Positions 1 through 11,249 of a stretch of DNA of 64,000 nt are shown here, piece by piece. Made by a program: the position numbers and the translations under genes. Each line of letters begins with the position of its first letter. Position 1 is the stretch's first letter. The stretch spans positions 106,509,469 to 106,573,468 of the forward strand of contig NC_134574.1 of NCBI RefSeq assembly GCF_050947875.1, read 5' to 3'. The stretch comes from Dermacentor variabilis (taxonomy: Eukaryota; Arthropoda; Arachnida; Ixodida; Ixodidae). The notes below the pieces were generated by a model, which saw only the letters and a program-made list of their open reading frames with translations, was not told where the DNA came from and searched no databases.

Positions 1-21
1 GTCACCATGATTACCAAATAA

Positions 22-23
<2 letters not shown>

Positions 24-87
<64 letters not shown>
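24..87. repeat. (AT)n microsatellite
   Basis: An uninterrupted AT dinucleotide tract of about 64 bp near the left edge of the window. Nothing coding overlaps it. Confidence 0.97.
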
Positions 88-88
<1 letters not shown>

Positions 89-1700
89 GCTACGTCATAC
101 GCCATACGTCTATACTACGTCACTGCGACCCTTCTTCACTCCCCGAAATCCATAATGCCGTCAGTGGTCTCACACAGCTTTACAATGACTCATAACAAGC
201 TGTTGCTTATGCCAGTCGCTGTCTCAGCAATTTCGAGCGAAATAACACTGCCGCGGCGCAAGTAACTGCGTGACTGAAATACAGTCATCTGGGCCACGGT
301 GTACAAAACATTCTCCTGTTAAAAGCACGTCATCTTGCCACGAAACCCGCGTCGATTCATTTTATAAAATATATTACCCGCGCTAGATCAGTAATAGAAA
401 TGACGGCGCAAAATGTCTTAGTATGGATGTATGCGTGTCATTCTACACGCCCACGTCTTGTATGTATACTGTCACCTATAGCGCCTAAAAACGTATACTC
501 ATCCTAGCTTGCAGTTGTCAAAGATATTGCAAATTCGGGACCTGAACACAGGACTTCGTAACGAGCTGTGTTGATTACTTCGTTCTGTTTTCTTTTTTGG
601 CAGTTTCACGTGCCTATTGCTGTGTCATTCTTTCTCCGCATTTATTTAGTATTCTCTGTAGCGGCCCAAATACAGCGATGTATATGTAACTGCATGAGTG
701 AATCGCGGCCGCTTCAGGCACTAACCTTTTGAGGGGATATTTTGTTTATCCTGTCAAGGTGATTGGTGTATTAGCGTTCCGTTAGTTGATGTTATCATGA
801 ACGAAACAAAACCAGTACGTTTTTTGTCGATGCATACATGTTAGTTTTGTCATGTTCTCCACTGGCTTCTGCTCAGAGATGTCGCGATCCAAGCCCCTGT
901 TATACTGCGCCTTCTGTCAAACAGCAACAAATATGTTCCTCTTTCCCTACTCCAGATTCACAAAAGTACCCATTTTCCTCCGTTTCATGAACGCAAGACA
1001 CTTTATTCTGAATGCTAAAAACTAAAAAAAATGAATATTTAAGTACGCATCGTGCAAGTGCAAATTTTGTATTTTTTTTCTCAATCTTTGCGTAAACCAT
1101 CTTCGTATGGTAAACGCAGTGTTCTCAACCAGTAAAACCAATCAGCCGCTGTATTTCATCCTGAGTATTTAAGATCTGTAAAACAAACAGAGGTTGCATC
1201 TTATCAGATAAATCTACAGAAGAAGAAAAAAGTTGCTCTTTTTGCAGCGTTCGGAACTTATGCACTAAGCAGCATTGGCAGCGGGCCAATATAAAAATAA
1301 AGAATATTTGCGCGCGATAACTTGTTTCTATCACTGTTATCCAGAAATTGCCATATAAGCACAAGAGAGCGTATATTGTGCAATATGAAATACGTAGCGG
1401 GCAGTTATTCTGACTCTGTCCTTGTACATCTAAGATAGAAAATTAGCCAGATTTGCTAGCTCGATAAAGGAAATGGGAGTACGAGGCTTCATGAGGGCAT
1501 TGAAGAAGCGTCCACCTCGAGTAATGAAAGGGCATGGTAGTGACCTTGGTATCAGTAAAAAGCTGTCTCTTCCTCGGCCGGCCTCTGAAACGTTGCCGTA
1601 ATAACTTCTGTGACTCAGCAATTAATTGACAGCAAGGATATTCTTTGGCGAATCATTAAAGCGCCTCACTGCATTAAGCATTGGGTAGGCTGTATCACAA
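88..1700. other. Intergenic stretch with no recognised feature
   Basis: AT-rich sequence. I see no exon with convincing splice sites, no transposase or reverse transcriptase motif and no tandem array. Open frames here are short and look random. Confidence 0.5.
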
Positions 1701-1739
1701 ACGCAGCCGCATTGGGGTACTTGATACGTCTCGCGCGTG

Positions 1740-2560
1740 CTGAAGACGGTGTACGGACGCTACGGTACAGCAATTACGTTGGCAAATACACAAGTTACAT
1801 TTATTCGCGCATTATAAAGCTTACCTGCCGGCCTAACCTATGTTACAGCTACTGGTTGGTTTTGCGACCTAATTTGGCAATCGTTCTAGCTCTCTATGCG
1901 TAGTGGGTCCCTATGTGTTGCAGATGGGGCTTTGCCACTATAGGATAAAGAGATGACCCTCCATTATAGTGGTGGCACCCTACACTGCCCTGCACCGCTC
2001 GAGGTAGCCGCACTCGTTCATGATGCGGGGCTCCTGCGTTTACGCCACCCCATGGAGACGCACACGTTCTGCCATTGCCAAAGGGGATAGACATTCCTTT
2101 GTCTTGCTGCCCGAGTCTCACCACGCCATTTCCGGGCCGTTGGTGGCGAATGCATGGTGGCAATTTGTTGCAACTTCTGCAACAAATTGCACACTCGTGG
2201 GTCTCATAACTCCTTATGAGCACCAGCATGAGTTTGGCGAATTGTACTCACTATGGCAGAGTGAGCTCTCTGAAACGCGACCACTCACGCTCGGATCAAC
2301 AAACGTGTTGCCGGGCTAAGTCTCTGGGAATGCCCAGTGAGTGGCTGCATTTTGCTCCGACTGCGTCATCAGTGACGCGACAATAGCGTCGTCTGTGCAC
2401 CCGACGCATGCATGGTGCAGTAACGGTTTCTTTCTCCTACACAACAATAATTGGGTATAAGGTACGTGAGCAGTACGGTTGCACAGGTGGCAGTGATAAT
2501 GCTTTAACATGTTATTGTTTACATGTGGTTTTAGCAACGAACCCTCTCCGGTCAAATTTA
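1740..2560. repeat. Dispersed repeat, copy 1 (unclassified)
   Basis: This block aligns by eye with a second diverged copy at about 4110-5370. Shared anchors are the stretch around 1860-1910 (4235-4285 in copy 2), the segment with GCAACAAATT and GAGCACC near 2180-2225 (4580-4630), and the segment around 2360-2560 (5165-5350). It has no recognisable protein or terminal inverted repeats, so the class is unknown. It is probably an old non-autonomous transposon. Confidence 0.6.
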
Positions 2561-4109
2561 AGGACCAAAACAATCTGCTCAGCCATAAGAAATCATCTGC
2601 AACAGTAACCAATGTATGGGAAAAAACATGCATAACAAAATACGTATACAGGAAGAATTTTGTCAATGACAAAAACAAAGGGGCCTAACATAACCGCGAC
2701 GGGGCAAAAGCTCACCAAAAATTTAGTTAGGCTGCAGGGTGATAGCAGTGAATAAATTGACAGGAAATGGAAAAGAACTGTTGTCTAGTTGAACAATCCT
2801 GAGCGGTGATTTATGTTCCATTGGAAACTCTCGGATCTTTCGTCACAGGCAAAATATGCCATGATTCCGCAAAAAAGGCACACAGCCCCAAAGGAAGCAG
2901 TGATTTCAGCGCTAAGGCTAAGAACTGCAACGCTTACCGCAATGACAAATACATCTGTTGCCTGTGCTACAGCAGCGGAGCGTGTAGTAAACGACATTGC
3001 ACATGCTTGCCATGCTACGTGGCAAGCCTGGAATTGACAAACTGTAAAACCAAAGTGAAAGCCACTAAAGGAACTGCTGATTTCGAAATGCTTATTTGAT
3101 TGATCTTCTAATATTTTTACTGGTGAAACGGGCCAACTTTATCAAATGCCATTTCCACATCATACAATTTTTGTAAATTGGTTTGTTCATCTTTTCAATC
3201 TGTTGTTGTCGCTCATTCTTTCCATCTTTTTAATCTTTCAAAATAAATTCTTTGGTTTCTAGAACATTATTCAATTAAAGCTATAGCTGGTAAGCTCGGC
3301 TGTTATGTGGTGAATTTCTTTTTACTAGGAGGAATAAGTATATTACTGTGAATGTTCACAAAATTTAGTGTGCGTTTCAGCATGAAATTACAAATATATT
3401 CAGTTTACGTTGTAAAAATAATATGCAAAACATAAACTCTTGCTTCACGAGACCAGTCAAAAGTACTTCATTGTAAAGAGTACATTCCCACTCATAACTG
3501 TTAAAGTAGGAATGGAAAAAAAACACAGTGACTATTTTATAACAATCAGAACACGTCATTGTCGATAAACGCCTTTCAACGCTGGTATAGTCCAGCAAGG
3601 TAATGAGAATAAGGGAATATAACGAAGACCATTTTGGTTTCCAATCATGAACATGCCACGACTTGCTATTCCTAAGTCTCTCGGACATATTTTCAGCAGT
3701 ACTGTTATTTTAACCAAAAAAAGCGTTCAAGAATTATCCGTACCACCCTGCGGAAGCTGTGCATTAAAAAAGAAAATGTGCCACTGATATCGTGCATTAA
3801 CTTCCCAGTGAGCTAGACAGAGGCTGCTCGTGCCCTACTGTAAATCGAGCCAGTTTCGCTCATTAGTCGCGCTGCTTATTTCTCCACTGACTCCGCAGTG
3901 ACGATCGTGCATTTTCCGAATACCGGTGCCCCTAGGGCCAGCCCACACTCTGGGCATACAGTTGCGCAAGTGGACATCTGAATGCACTGATCCTTTCAAA
4001 TGGCGTCACCTGGCCAGGAGTAAACGATTGCTAGACAAGTCAACGAGGGCAAACATTCGGGCTGCCTGCATCGTGGACGCAGACGCAGTGGCGTACGCGT
4101 AACGTCCTG
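2561..4109. other. Intergenic stretch with no recognised feature
   Basis: AT-rich DNA between the two copies of the unclassified repeat. No coding exon, structural RNA or tandem repeat could be supported. Confidence 0.45.
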
Positions 4110-5370
4110 TGCGTGTAGTCGGTGGAGACTGGGTACTACGGTACAGAAATGACGCAGCAAAATACACAGGTTACGTTTATACACGCATTAGAAAGCTTGA
4201 ATGCCTATAACCTGTGTTAAAGTTAGTAGGGGTCCTACGGTCTAATTTTGCAATCGTGCTCGCTCCCTATTTGTCGTGGGTCCGTTTGCTTTGCAGAGAT
4301 TGGTTGGACACCGTAGCGCAGAGAAATGACCCCACTACTGGTGGTGCCGTAGACAGCTCCGCGCGACTCACGCTCTCCACCGTCGTAGTTCGTTGGCGCT
4401 CCTACGCCTGTCTCAATCTCCTGCGCTGACGTTCTCTGTTGGAATGGGCAAGTTCCGCTGTGACCAAAAAGGTTGGCTATCCCCCTGTATTGAGGCCCGA
4501 GTGCCTTTAGACAATTTATGGGCCCTACGTGTCGAATGCAAAGTACTAGCGTGCGTGCAGCCTAGCAACTGTGAAATTTCTGCAACAAATTACACGCTTG
4601 TACGGTTCATAACTACTCACGAGCACCGGTTTGAGTTTGATTAAATATACCTACTATGACTGAGTCATTATCGTCATCATTAGCCTATTTTCTGTTCACT
4701 GCAGGACGAAGGCCTCTCCCTGCGATCTCCAGTTACCCCTGTCCTGCGCCAGCCGATTCCAACTAGTGCCTGCGAATTTCCTAGTTTCAGCGCTCCACCT
4801 AGACTTCGGCCGTCCTCGACAGCGCTTCCCTTCTCCTGGCACCCATAGCGTAACCCTAATGATCCTCCGGTTACCTAACCTGTGCATCACATGACCTGCC
4901 CAGCTACATTTTTTTTCTCTTAATGCTAAGTGGAATGTCGGCTATCGCCGTTTGCTCTCTGGCCCACGCCACTCTATTCCTGTCTCTTAACGTTATGCCT
5001 CACGTTCTTCGTTCCATCGCTCTTTGTGCAGTCCTTAACTTGTTCTCCAGCTTCTTTGTCAGTCTCCAAGTTTCTACCCCATATAACTAAGTGAGCCCTC
5101 CCAAATGCGATCACTTGCGCTCCCATCGACAAACTACTGCCGAGCTGTGCCTCTCTAGTTCTTATTGCGTCATGCGTGGCACAACAACCGCGCCATCTGT
5201 GCACGCGATACATACATGATCGAGTAATCATTTCGCGCTTCTATACAATGATTGCAGAGGAAGGAACGTGAGTCAAACAAACGGTTTCAAAGATATAAGC
5301 AACAATGCTATAACATGTTGTCGTTACATAAACTTTTAGCATGAGAACCCCCCCCCCCTCGCCGTTGTTT
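4110..5370. repeat. Dispersed repeat, copy 2, split by a LINE insertion
   Basis: Homologous to the block at 1740-2560 but interrupted. Similarity runs to about 4662, stops, and resumes near 5150. The intervening ~490 bp is an RTE-type LINE 3' end in minus orientation. The insertion must be younger than the divergence of the two copies. Confidence 0.55.
4663..5150 (-). mobile_element. RTE-type LINE 3' fragment, 5' truncated
   Basis: The minus-strand reading at 4890-4696 contains the C-terminal tail typical of RTE-like ORF2 proteins, with GRPKSRWSAETRKFAGTSWN followed by LAQDRGNWRSQGEAF. The same tail, less degraded, occurs on the plus strand at 15300-15420 and 17150-17264. The element 3' end points left and finishes in short CAT/GAT-rich sequence near 4663. 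The part right of about 4920 no longer reads as LINE protein and may be a second repeat fused to it. Confidence 0.65.
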
Positions 5371-5509
5371 AAGGCATTTGACATCAAAACATGCGGGCAT
5401 TTATGTTGAGCACCTTGTCACTAGACTATTTTCACGGGCTTCTTTAAGCTGAAACGCACTGCATTTACACTCCAGGTATGATGACGCGTACCTCATGCCG
5501 GCAGTGGAC

Positions 5510-5546
<37 letters not shown>
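5510..5546. repeat. (TCAA)n tail or microsatellite
   Basis: About nine TCAA units sit directly at the 3' end of the minus-strand LINE that follows. They are most simply read as the short-repeat tail of that element. Confidence 0.9.
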
Positions 5547-6200
5547 GTTTTATTTTCGCCGCAGACAGTACATTGTTACTGCAAAAATAGGGGGCCAGAG
5601 AAAAAAGCTGCATCTGTGCAGCTTGACTAAGCTCTAGCCACCCGTACAACAGCAGTGACACGACGATTTATTATCTTGATTCAGTTATATAAACATATCA
5701 GCAAATAAACGATCAGGCAGTCCGATCACAAATGACAATTACGAGAACAATTAGAAGCATAAGCAGTTTCAATAAAGTCAAACAAACAGGTCAAATAAGG
5801 TTTTGTTAGTAAGGGCCAGAACGTTCACACCTTTCCGGTCTAGCTCATTTAGTGTAGTTGCCAGGGCGTAGTCAAGTTTTTCTTTCCCATAATGGGTGCG
5901 CGAGTAGGGAACGTAGTGTGGCGGTTGATATCGGAATGGGTAGGAAATTGTACTTCTCCTGAGATTTGATAATTCTTGGAATAGTTCCGCCCTACCTAAT
6001 GTGGCGTTTTTATAGGTTCTTAATAATTTGTATTTGTATATATCATGGATTTTTAGAATTTTATGTTTGTGAAAGAGTGGTTCTGTGTGTTCTAAGAACG
6101 AGGAATTTTCTATTGATCTAAGTGCTTTTTTCTGAATAAGGAAGAGTTTCTGCAAGTTGAATGCTGTCGTGTTTCCCCATATTAGCATGCAGTAATGTAA
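5547..6200 (-). pseudogene. CR1/Jockey-like LINE ORF2 C-terminal fragment
   Basis: The minus-strand open reading from about 6200 to 5778 contains YCMLIWGNTT, then LQKLFLIQKKALRSI and a C-terminal region ending in a stop at 5778. This is the post-reverse-transcriptase region of CR1/Jockey-superfamily LINEs. The YGxxIWG and IQK(R/K)ALR pattern also occurs in the LINE at 43.6 kb. The 5' side is cut off at about 6200, where the 3' end of a different LINE abuts. The 3' UTR runs left to the (TCAA)n tail. It is a dead fragment with no RT core. Confidence 0.7.
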
Positions 6201-7525
6201 GTGAGAGAGAGAGAGAGGGCTCTTTATTGGAAAAACAGAGAATTTTGCCGGCGCGTATATAACTGCTGGCATGCTACTCTGTATAGGGATGGGGAATGGG
6301 ATTAAAAGATTCCAGAAAAGAGTTCGAGAAAAAAAGGATAAAAGTAAATATGAAATGTCCGAGTGGACCTGATACTAATATTTACAGGTGACATGGCGGG
6401 TAAACTTAAGCTTTTGTATAGGAAGGATGCAATTTTTAAAGCTTTCCTATTTCACCAATTTCTGTCAGGTAATTGAACAATAAATCCAAAACCCGTCGCT
6501 GGTTTGAAGGGCCGGGCATGGCCAGGTGATGATCGCTTGTTTACGTCGCCGATTGCTGCCGTGAGCTCTTCGATGGTGAATGGTAATTCTAAGTCAGGAA
6601 GGGTAGCTCGAGGTGGACTAGGCTGACGACTTGCAATTTGCCGCAAAGGTTGTGCCCCGTTGGAAAGGAGCCTGCAGTACTGCTCTGCCACCTCTTTCAG
6701 GGATGCGCGCTCATGTAATGAGAGGGCGATAAAAGGATACAGCTGTTGCGGCTCTTTGCGAATGCCTCTGACGACTCGCCAGATTTTGCTCAGCGGTTGT
6801 CGTATGTCCAGTGTCCCACAAAAGTCCCTCCACCTTTTTCGGTCCAGTTTGGTGAGGTAACGTCGTATATGTCTTTGTGTACGTCGACAAGTTCTGAGGT
6901 CTTCGATATCCTTCGTACGTAGAGCCTTCCTTTCGGCACGCCTTCGAATGGCACATAACCTTTCAAATTCCTCGTCGTTTGTTGGTACATTACAATGCTT
7001 AGTGGCAGAGCGGGTACTTTGTTTGAGGCAATGAGCTATTGTCGGTATTATTTCTGTATTCGTAGTTGAGGCTGTGATTCCTTTGTCTACGGCTGCTGTG
7101 TAAGCTTCCCAGTCTACCGACTTCAGTTTCACTTTTCTGGGCGACGTCCGAAAATGGAGGGCAGAGATTAGGATCGGGTAGTGATCACTACCTCGAGTCT
7201 CGAAATCTGTACACCATCCGAACATAGGGGCCACTTGACTTGATACGAATGTGACGTCAATGCAGCTAACAGTCGTCGGATTTTTAAGGTATGTTATGCT
7301 GCCATCGTTCAAGGGCTCTATATTGTATTTTGCAAAAAGCTTCGCCAGCTTGGCACCCCGAGCACATGTATGTGAACTGCCCCAGATCTCGTTATGTGCG
7401 TTGAAATCGCCACAAATAATATGTGGAGACTGAGTGTTTGTCAACAAGGTTTCCAATCTTGTCACGTCGAAAGGTGATCCTGGTTCCAAGTGAGAGTTAA
7501 AGAGGGCAAAATATAACATCTTTTA
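6200..7525 (-). pseudogene. I/R1-like LINE, endonuclease part with RT deleted
   Basis: A 355-codon minus-strand frame (7519 to 6452) starts inside an APE-type endonuclease. ICGDFNAHNEIWG is the GDFN metal-binding motif, IDVTFVSS follows, and SDHYPI is the catalytic histidine motif. A basic linker comes next (FERLCAIRRRAERKALRTKD), then the start of the reverse transcriptase (LPFTIEELTAAI, KRSSPG). The frame then leaves RT sequence abruptly, near 6530. What follows looks like 3' UTR with an AATAAA (TTTATT on plus near 6220) and a CT-rich tail at 6200-6217. The N-terminal endonuclease half is lost at the GAT-rich repeat. I infer a large internal deletion of the RT. Confidence 0.75.
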
Positions 7526-7530
7526 ATGCT

Positions 7531-7735
7531 CATAGGATGATGATGATATCATCATATGATATCATCATAGGATATCCTATGATATCATCCTATGATATCA
7601 TCATAGGATGATATCATAGGATGATGACGATGACGACCACGACGACGACGACGACGACGACGACGATGATGATGATGACGACGACGACGACGATGATGAT
7701 GATTATGATAATGATGATGATGATGATGACGATGA
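7531..7735. repeat. Self-complementary GATATC repeat plus (GAC/GAT)n
   Basis: From 7531 to 7620 the words ATGATATCAT, CATAGGATG and AGGATATCCT recur in both orientations, so the tract can fold on itself. It passes into GAC and GAT trinucleotide runs to about 7735. Low-complexity proteins read through here are artefacts. Confidence 0.85.
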
Positions 7736-7739
7736 TACC

Positions 7740-9485
7740 ATCGCACGTCGCACGCATTCCTCAAAGGCAAAATGGCGCCCGCGTCTTACGGTGCCGTTTG
7801 CCGCTTGCGGTCTCGTCTGTCAGATCCCCTGGAAGACTGCTGACTAACTTCCACAACAAGGTATTCTCACAGTAGGACAAACAAGTGTGTCCCAGCGTCT
7901 GCGCGGAAAACAGGTGTCTCCATCTGGAAATCACAAACGTCGGTATATACAAACACGTGAACGAGCTGACTTGAATTGCGCCGGCTCTGCCGACGCCGGG
8001 GTTGGCTGCGCGTGCTTGTCTTCACCGAACGCGAGTTCATACGGACGCTTCGAGGCTCTGACGCAGACTGCGTTGCCCGCTCTTTATGAATCGGTGCACG
8101 CCAGATGCGCATAAACATCAATTAGGTCTAGAAACTCACGGCGATTTATTCGTTTCTGCGTCAACAAGAATGAAGCCGATATTCAAGGTCGGCGATAACA
8201 AATCTGACACCGCTGCGGAATTCACCCGGGCTACAATGCATCCCAATACATGTCTAAAAGCTCAGCCCTCGTAGCTTTCCCTTAATAGCCAAAAAAAATT
8301 TGTCCACGAGTATCGATGCCACCGAACCACAGTGGGGAGCTAAGGAAGTTTTAGTTTTCGTTAACAATAAGATTTTTGTCGGCTTACGAAGTGCCACGTC
8401 CTAACCAAGCGCTACAAACAAACACAATCATAATTAGTTTCTTAATTTCCTCACTGAAGCTGTCACCAGAGCACTATAATTTCCATAGCGTCGCGGTTCT
8501 CGTATGGGCCAGAATAAAATGAAAGGCCAACGAGTTTTCCAAGTACAAATCATTATTTCTAAATGTTGCGCTGTGCAATGGAAAAAGCTACGTTTAAAGA
8601 CGCTTGATTTAAGCGAGACTTTTTCCCTGTAGTTTTGATGCCTAACAAAATTGTTGTGTGTGCAAATATCTAGGTGTACAAAAATTACAAAAGCAACTTG
8701 ATCAAATCGGTCGGTTCGGAAGTTAGAGGCAATGTTTAGATACACTCCAACAATGAATCCCCAGCAGCACTGCTGTTCGTTTCCGTATTACCTGAAGCAA
8801 TACGCTGCACAAGAAATAGCTTTGTCTGTGTGTATCCTAAATTTTGGCCGAATTATGATTATTATCTAATTTCAGACCCCAGCTGCAATGTCTTAACGAA
8901 TGTTACATCTTGATTTGGCCAGATGCATGCAATAATTTGGTCATTGAACTAGCCAAAATACAGCGTTATCCTATTCGACGGAACAATTTTCAAATCACGG
9001 TAAACAGTACAAATCCTGAATAGTGCCGTGATTTAACCTATATTGACGTCGGACGCTGCGCTGTTGCACAAGCTATGGGTTCTCCTCTCCTTGATCTGTG
9101 CCACACAATCCCGTGCAAGCATTGCTCTGATCTTGTATTACTTGAAGATTTACTGTAGCTTAATTTACATTTTTTTGGTTCTGCCCTTATTAATTCTTGT
9201 TTCCATGATTCACCTACAAGTTATAATGCAAAGCGTACTGCTTGCAGTGAAGTTTCGGGTCATACGATAGCACCATTTCGACTTCGGTCTGGTCCTCGCT
9301 TTGTCACATGACCTGCTACTCATTCCGGAAAGAATGTCGAACATTTCACTTTTATTAAACAAGTTCGACTAGCCGCAGGGGCAAAATTCTTAGCTACCTC
9401 AGATACTCGGTTAGCAGTAGCGTACTTGTAGAAATGCAGGCAATCAAAGAGTAATCACTCTTGGAAGGAATTTATTGCACTTGTC
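7740..9485. other. Intergenic stretch with no recognised feature
   Basis: A moderately GC-rich start (7740-8110) is followed by AT-rich DNA. No protein motif, splice-bounded exon or inverted repeat could be supported. Confidence 0.4.
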
Positions 9486-9515
9486 TTGCACTTTCTTTTT
9501 TTTCTTTTTTACACA

Positions 9516-9669
9516 ATGCCTAGGAAGGCCACTCGCCCAAATTTTGAGTCTTGCTTGCCATTTCAAGTGCGCTCTGCTGAACGGTACGGAAGTTACTCGG
9601 AAGAGAGCGTGGTGGAGTTTTACAGCGAATCTATTAATGGAACTGTAGAGGCACTCGAAAACATTATAT
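9516..9669 (+). CDS. Candidate first coding exon, unknown protein
   Basis: An ATG at 9516 opens a 51-codon reading beginning MPRKATRPNFESCLPFQVRS and ending VEALENII, with no low-complexity sequence. It stops being protein-like exactly at a consensus splice donor, T|GTAAGTTG (GT at 9670-9671), which would leave the exon in phase 1. I do not recognise the protein: it is polar and has no signal peptide. The DNA just downstream looks like dispersed repeat, as expected of an intron. No acceptor-bounded next exon could be identified. It may instead be chance or part of a decayed transposase. Confidence 0.3.
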
Positions 9670-10173
9670 GTAAGTTGTCACAATTTTATTGCTATAGCAA
9701 TTACATTGACACTCCAGGCGCACGTTTGCCTTGGCCGTCGCAGAGGTGTAATGTATAGAGTGCAAGGGCGATAACACCGCCGCTGCGCGTCGTATGCCGT
9801 ATGTGTGAGTGAAAGGACGTTAGGGAAGCCAGCGATCACTGCTCCATCTAGCGCACGCAAAAAGAGAAAGCGGAGAGCCTCCCGTCACACGAGAGGCTGT
9901 GGAGGGATGGCAGGGAGTTAGGCGGACGGCGTTGTGCTCTGGCGGCAACTTCGCATTTCGCAATTGGAAGCAAGGGCAACTGACGACCGCGGCTCAATCT
10001 CGCGCGCCATACATGGAGGAAAGCGGGGAGAGAAGTGGGCAGTCTTCAACTCCGCCAACAAGTGCGCACTTTGCACGGCCGCGGGTGGTCGCGTGCGCCG
10101 TAGCTTGAAAGAGATCTGCAGACGGCTTACACCTTTGTTTAGCAGGGATAAGCGGGCTAGTTGGCGGTCTTTA
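9670..10173. other. GC-richer, probably repeat-derived DNA
   Basis: CpG-containing sequence with overlapping frames on both strands and no conserved motif. It appears to be dispersed-repeat DNA. That is an impression from composition and is not verified here by a second copy. Confidence 0.3.
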
Positions 10174-10280
10174 TTGGAATGCATCATGTAACCGCACAAA
10201 AACAAGGGACAAAATCCGCGCCTGTCTTGTGTGTTCCTTCTTTGTCCTTTGTTTTTGTGCGGTTACATGATGCATTCCAA
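10174..10280. repeat. Foldback with 40-nt arms
   Basis: The left arm 10174-10213 and right arm 10241-10280 are reverse complements over 40 nt with one mismatch. A 27-nt loop separates them. Each arm begins or ends with TTGGAATGCATCATGTAACC or its complement. Transcribed, it would form a stable hairpin. No coding frame is involved. Confidence 0.95.
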
Positions 10281-10299
10281 TTACACCTTTGGGCCTGCT

Positions 10300-11015
10300 G
10301 TATTCTCGCTTATTTTTCGTCGAAAGGATAGACCGCACGAAAGTCACCTCGCTCGCTGCTGCTGCCGCGCTTGCTCACACCAGAGTTTAACGCGACAGCG
10401 TTAAGGGCCACGCGCTGCAGGAAATCTGGCGTCCCACGTCGGCGTCCAGCATCGGACGTCGTTCCGGCGAAAAGATCTTCAAACCAACCATACCCAGGCG
10501 CTCCAGATGGCGCAAGCAAGTTTATTAACTAATTGAATTTCCCAAGCTAATATATGTAGTAAAATGGTAAAGTACGACTTACACACGATATACAGACTTG
10601 ATAGCGTCGGACTGTAACTTGAATGTAGGAGAAAACATAATTATGTTACGCGAAAACTCAAAGAAAGCCCTTTTCCAGCGTTTCTTACATACATAGACCG
10701 GCCACGCCTTTCGCCGTTTGCGCGCGCCGGCGCGGGGATATCAAGAAGGCCACGGAGCGGCACGCCTGCTTCCTTGTAACACCTCCAGATGGCGCTCGCA
10801 TATGCCGCATCGCGGCCCCACGCAAAAAGCCGCGTTTCTGCCAGAGAGCCTGCCTTCGCGCATAGTGTTCGCTGCCCAGCCTGTCCGGGTAAATATGACG
10901 GTTACATGCGCTCCAGTTGCTGGGAAGCCTGAGAAGCAGTCAGGGTTCTTTGAATGCTATCGCGTTTCACCCCCAAAGACTAAACTTAAGTACCCTCCAA
11001 ATTCTTGACAGCGAG
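10300..11015. other. GC-rich, CpG-containing stretch
   Basis: The CCAGATGGCGC word occurs twice (near 10504 and 10787). Open frames overlap on both strands. It may be old repeat DNA. I cannot support a gene. Confidence 0.35.
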
Positions 11016-11019
11016 TGTC

Positions 11020-11245
11020 CGCCCTCATAGAGTGTGAAGTATTCATGTTTGCTGGTGCGTGCTGACACCATGCTTTTTGATTCAGTTAGTAAGCGAATGT
11101 TTACAAGTTCATACGGCCGATAAAACTACTACCCGTACTTCGTATAGTTGTTTACTAGTTTGCTACCGCAATCGATGTTTCGCCTTTCGGGCGAAACTGC
11201 GACTATTTTTAAGCACTACACAACACACAATGTTTGTGTTTTGAG
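11020..11245 (+). mobile_element. Fragment of pogo-type deletion-derivative family
   Basis: The sequence from about 11040 to 11215 aligns with 49725-49895 and 55915-56065. Shared words are AGTAAGCGAATGTTTA or AGTAAGTGAATGTTTA, GATAAAACTACTA, AATCGATG and CGGGCGAAACTGC. It is a 5'-truncated third copy of the element at 49117-50088 and 55288-56285. Confidence 0.7.
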
Positions 11246-11249
11246 TAAA

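Noticed and set aside
7585..7875. Met/Thr- and His/Arg-rich frames
   Set aside because: Readings of the GAC/GAT trinucleotide repeat on both strands; no protein-like flanks.
10174..10280. A microRNA precursor
   Set aside because: Arms are almost perfectly paired over 40 nt, which is unlike animal pre-miRNAs. Without small-RNA data a foldback repeat is the safer call.
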